Assembly: GCF_000424265.1 (NCBI RefSeq)
Contig: NZ_AUJO01000007.1
Coordinates: forward strand, 1 to 64,000
DNA length: 64,000 nucleotides
Source of the DNA: Butyrivibrio sp. WCD3002
GTDB lineage: Bacteria > Bacillota > Clostridia > Lachnospirales > Lachnospiraceae
Reading direction: 5' to 3'
Position 1 is the stretch's first letter. Every line of letters begins with the position of its first letter. The translations under genes and the position numbers were made by a program. The notes below the pieces were generated by a model that did not search any database, had not been told where the DNA came from, and was given only the letters and a program-made list of their open reading frames with translations. Positions 63,076 to 64,000 of the stretch are shown here, in pieces.

Positions 63076-64000
63076 TGCAAAGACACTTTAATGCTTTTCG
63101 GGATAAAAGTGTAAAATATAATGATTATCTTCATCCGCTTTTGATAGGTGATGTGGAACTGAAAAACAATATTATCTTAGGTCCCATGGCAGGAGTATCG
63201 GACCTGCCATTCAGGCTTTTGTGCAATGAGATGGGAGCAGGACTTGTCTGCATGGAGATGGTAAGCGGCAAGGCCATAACCTACAATAATAAAAACACCG
63301 GTATGATGATGGAGATACATCCGTCAGAGCATCCGGTATCGCTGCAGCTTTTTGGAAGTGAACCTGAGATAATGGCAGAGGCCACAAGAATAATTTCTAA
63401 CAGACCCTACGACATCCTTGATATAAACATGGGATGTCCCGTGCCAAAGGTTGTATCCAACGGTGAAGGTTCCGCTCTCATGAAAAAACCTGAGCTTATA
63501 GAGAAAATTGTAGCGGCAATGGTAAACGAAACAGACAGACCTGTGACCGTTAAAATAAGAAAAGGTTTTACGGAATCAAGCGTCAACGCAGTTGAATGTG
63601 CGCTGGCAGCAGAAGAGGGCGGTGCATCCGCAGTGGCTGTCCATGGAAGAACCAGAGAGCAGTATTACAGCGGGAAGGCTGACTGGAACATAATCCGCAG
63701 AGTAAAGGAAGCTGTAAGGGTTCCCGTAATCGGTAACGGAGATGTTGCAGACGGACCAAGCGCAAAGGCAATGATAGAAGAAACCGGGTGCGACGGCGTA
63801 ATGATTGCAAGGGCTGCTGAAGGTAATCCCTGGATTTTCAGAGAGGTCATTTCATATCTGGAGACAGGGGAGGCAGTGCCAAGACCTTCTCTTAAGGAAA
63901 TGTATGAAACTGTTATCAGGCATGCGGATCTGCAACTTAAGTATAAGGGCGAGTACATAGGAATTCGTGAAATGAGAAAGCATGTAGCCTGGTATACCAC
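63075..64000 (+). CDS. dusB: tRNA-dihydrouridine synthase, 3' end beyond the window
   Basis: Flavoenzyme that reduces uridines in tRNA. The frame is open from the ATG at 63075 to the window end, 308 residues of the usual 320-340. GPMAGVSDLPFR (about 36-47), the catalytic Cys121 in NMGCPVPKVV, KIRKGF, AVHGRTREQYYSGKADW, VIGNGDV and GVMIARAAEGNPWIF (FMN-binding) are all visible. Translation starts one base inside the preceding stop (TAATG). The greA and lysS genes that often follow cannot be seen. Confidence 0.96.
   Translation, partial: MQRHFNAFRDKSVKYNDYLHPLLIGDVELKNNIILGPMAGVSDLPFRLLCNEMGAGLVCMEMVSGKAITYNNKNTGMMMEIHPSEHPVSLQLFGSEPEIMAEATRIISNRPYDILDINMGCPVPKVVSNGEGSALMKKPELIEKIVAAMVNETDRPVTVKIRKGFTESSVNAVECALAAEEGGASAVAVHGRTREQYYSGKADWNIIRRVKEAVRVPVIGNGDVADGPSAKAMIEETGCDGVMIARAAEGNPWIFREVISYLETGEAVPRPSLKEMYETVIRHADLQLKYKGEYIGIREMRKHVAWYT

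Overview
The window reads as chromosome of a low-to-medium GC anaerobic Firmicute, most probably a Lachnospiraceae of the Butyrivibrio/Pseudobutyrivibrio type. The grounds are strong AGGAGG-type ribosome binding sites, a pyruvate formate-lyase, a large propeller-GGDEF receptor, an F-type ATP synthase whose c subunit carries a Na+-type two-carboxylate site, an S-box upstream of metK, and the dnaE-pfkA and coaX-dusB neighbourhoods usual in Clostridia. The genus is an inference from gene content, not from a search.

Layout. 1-3.5 kb: the end of an IS (IS1634-like transposase, cut by the window edge), pflB, then a small DUF559 nuclease gene framed by inverted copies of a hairpin repeat. 3.5-10.8 kb: mgtE (minus strand), a 1267-residue S-component-like/propeller/GGDEF receptor, aspS. 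11-18.4 kb: complete ATP synthase operon (two accessory I-type genes, then B-E-F-H-A-G-D-C) with hairpin repeats between atpB/atpE and atpD/atpC. 18.5-21.6 kb: MATE exporter and BspA-like surface protein. 21.7-25.4 kb: a sugar locus (DUF4867 cupin, LacI regulator, FucI/AraA-type isomerase) with near-identical LacI-type operators at both promoters. 25.4-29.3 kb: an accessory-looking stretch with a four-fold hairpin array, a 2-hydroxyacid dehydrogenase, an Rpn-type nuclease, an XRE regulator and a Uma2-type nuclease. 29.5-32 kb: UDP-sugar synthesis (UDPGP plus galE). 32-41.9 kb: HtrA protease, small membrane and HExxH proteins, a family 2 glycoside hydrolase, a divergent carbamate kinase, clpX and a second MATE. 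42-46 kb: tex, SAM riboswitch, metK. 46-48 kb: ECF sigma operon. 48-55.7 kb: ABC exporter, dnaE, pfkA, acetyltransferase. 55.7-64 kb: nagA, an rRNA methyltransferase, proC, SleB-like hydrolase, argF, birA, coaX, a hypothetical, and dusB running off the right edge.

The most unusual signal is a dispersed repeat family (eight copies, all in the first 24 kb). Each full copy has a head hairpin (CCTTCTCC/GGAGAAGG type), a second hairpin whose stem sequence changes with compensation while a GNA-type triloop stays, and a GGATGAGG tail. Two copies in inverted orientation frame the DUF559 nuclease gene, one interrupts the atp operon upstream of atpE, a double copy precedes atpC and its tail serves as the atpC ribosome binding site, and another tail does the same for lacI. 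A DUF559 (Vsr-like) nuclease working on such hairpins is a testable, possibly undescribed mobile system. Second is the four-unit hairpin array at 25631-25860 (63-64 bp period).

No rRNA, tRNA or CRISPR array was seen. All product calls rest on motif and family recognition by eye; no database search was possible.
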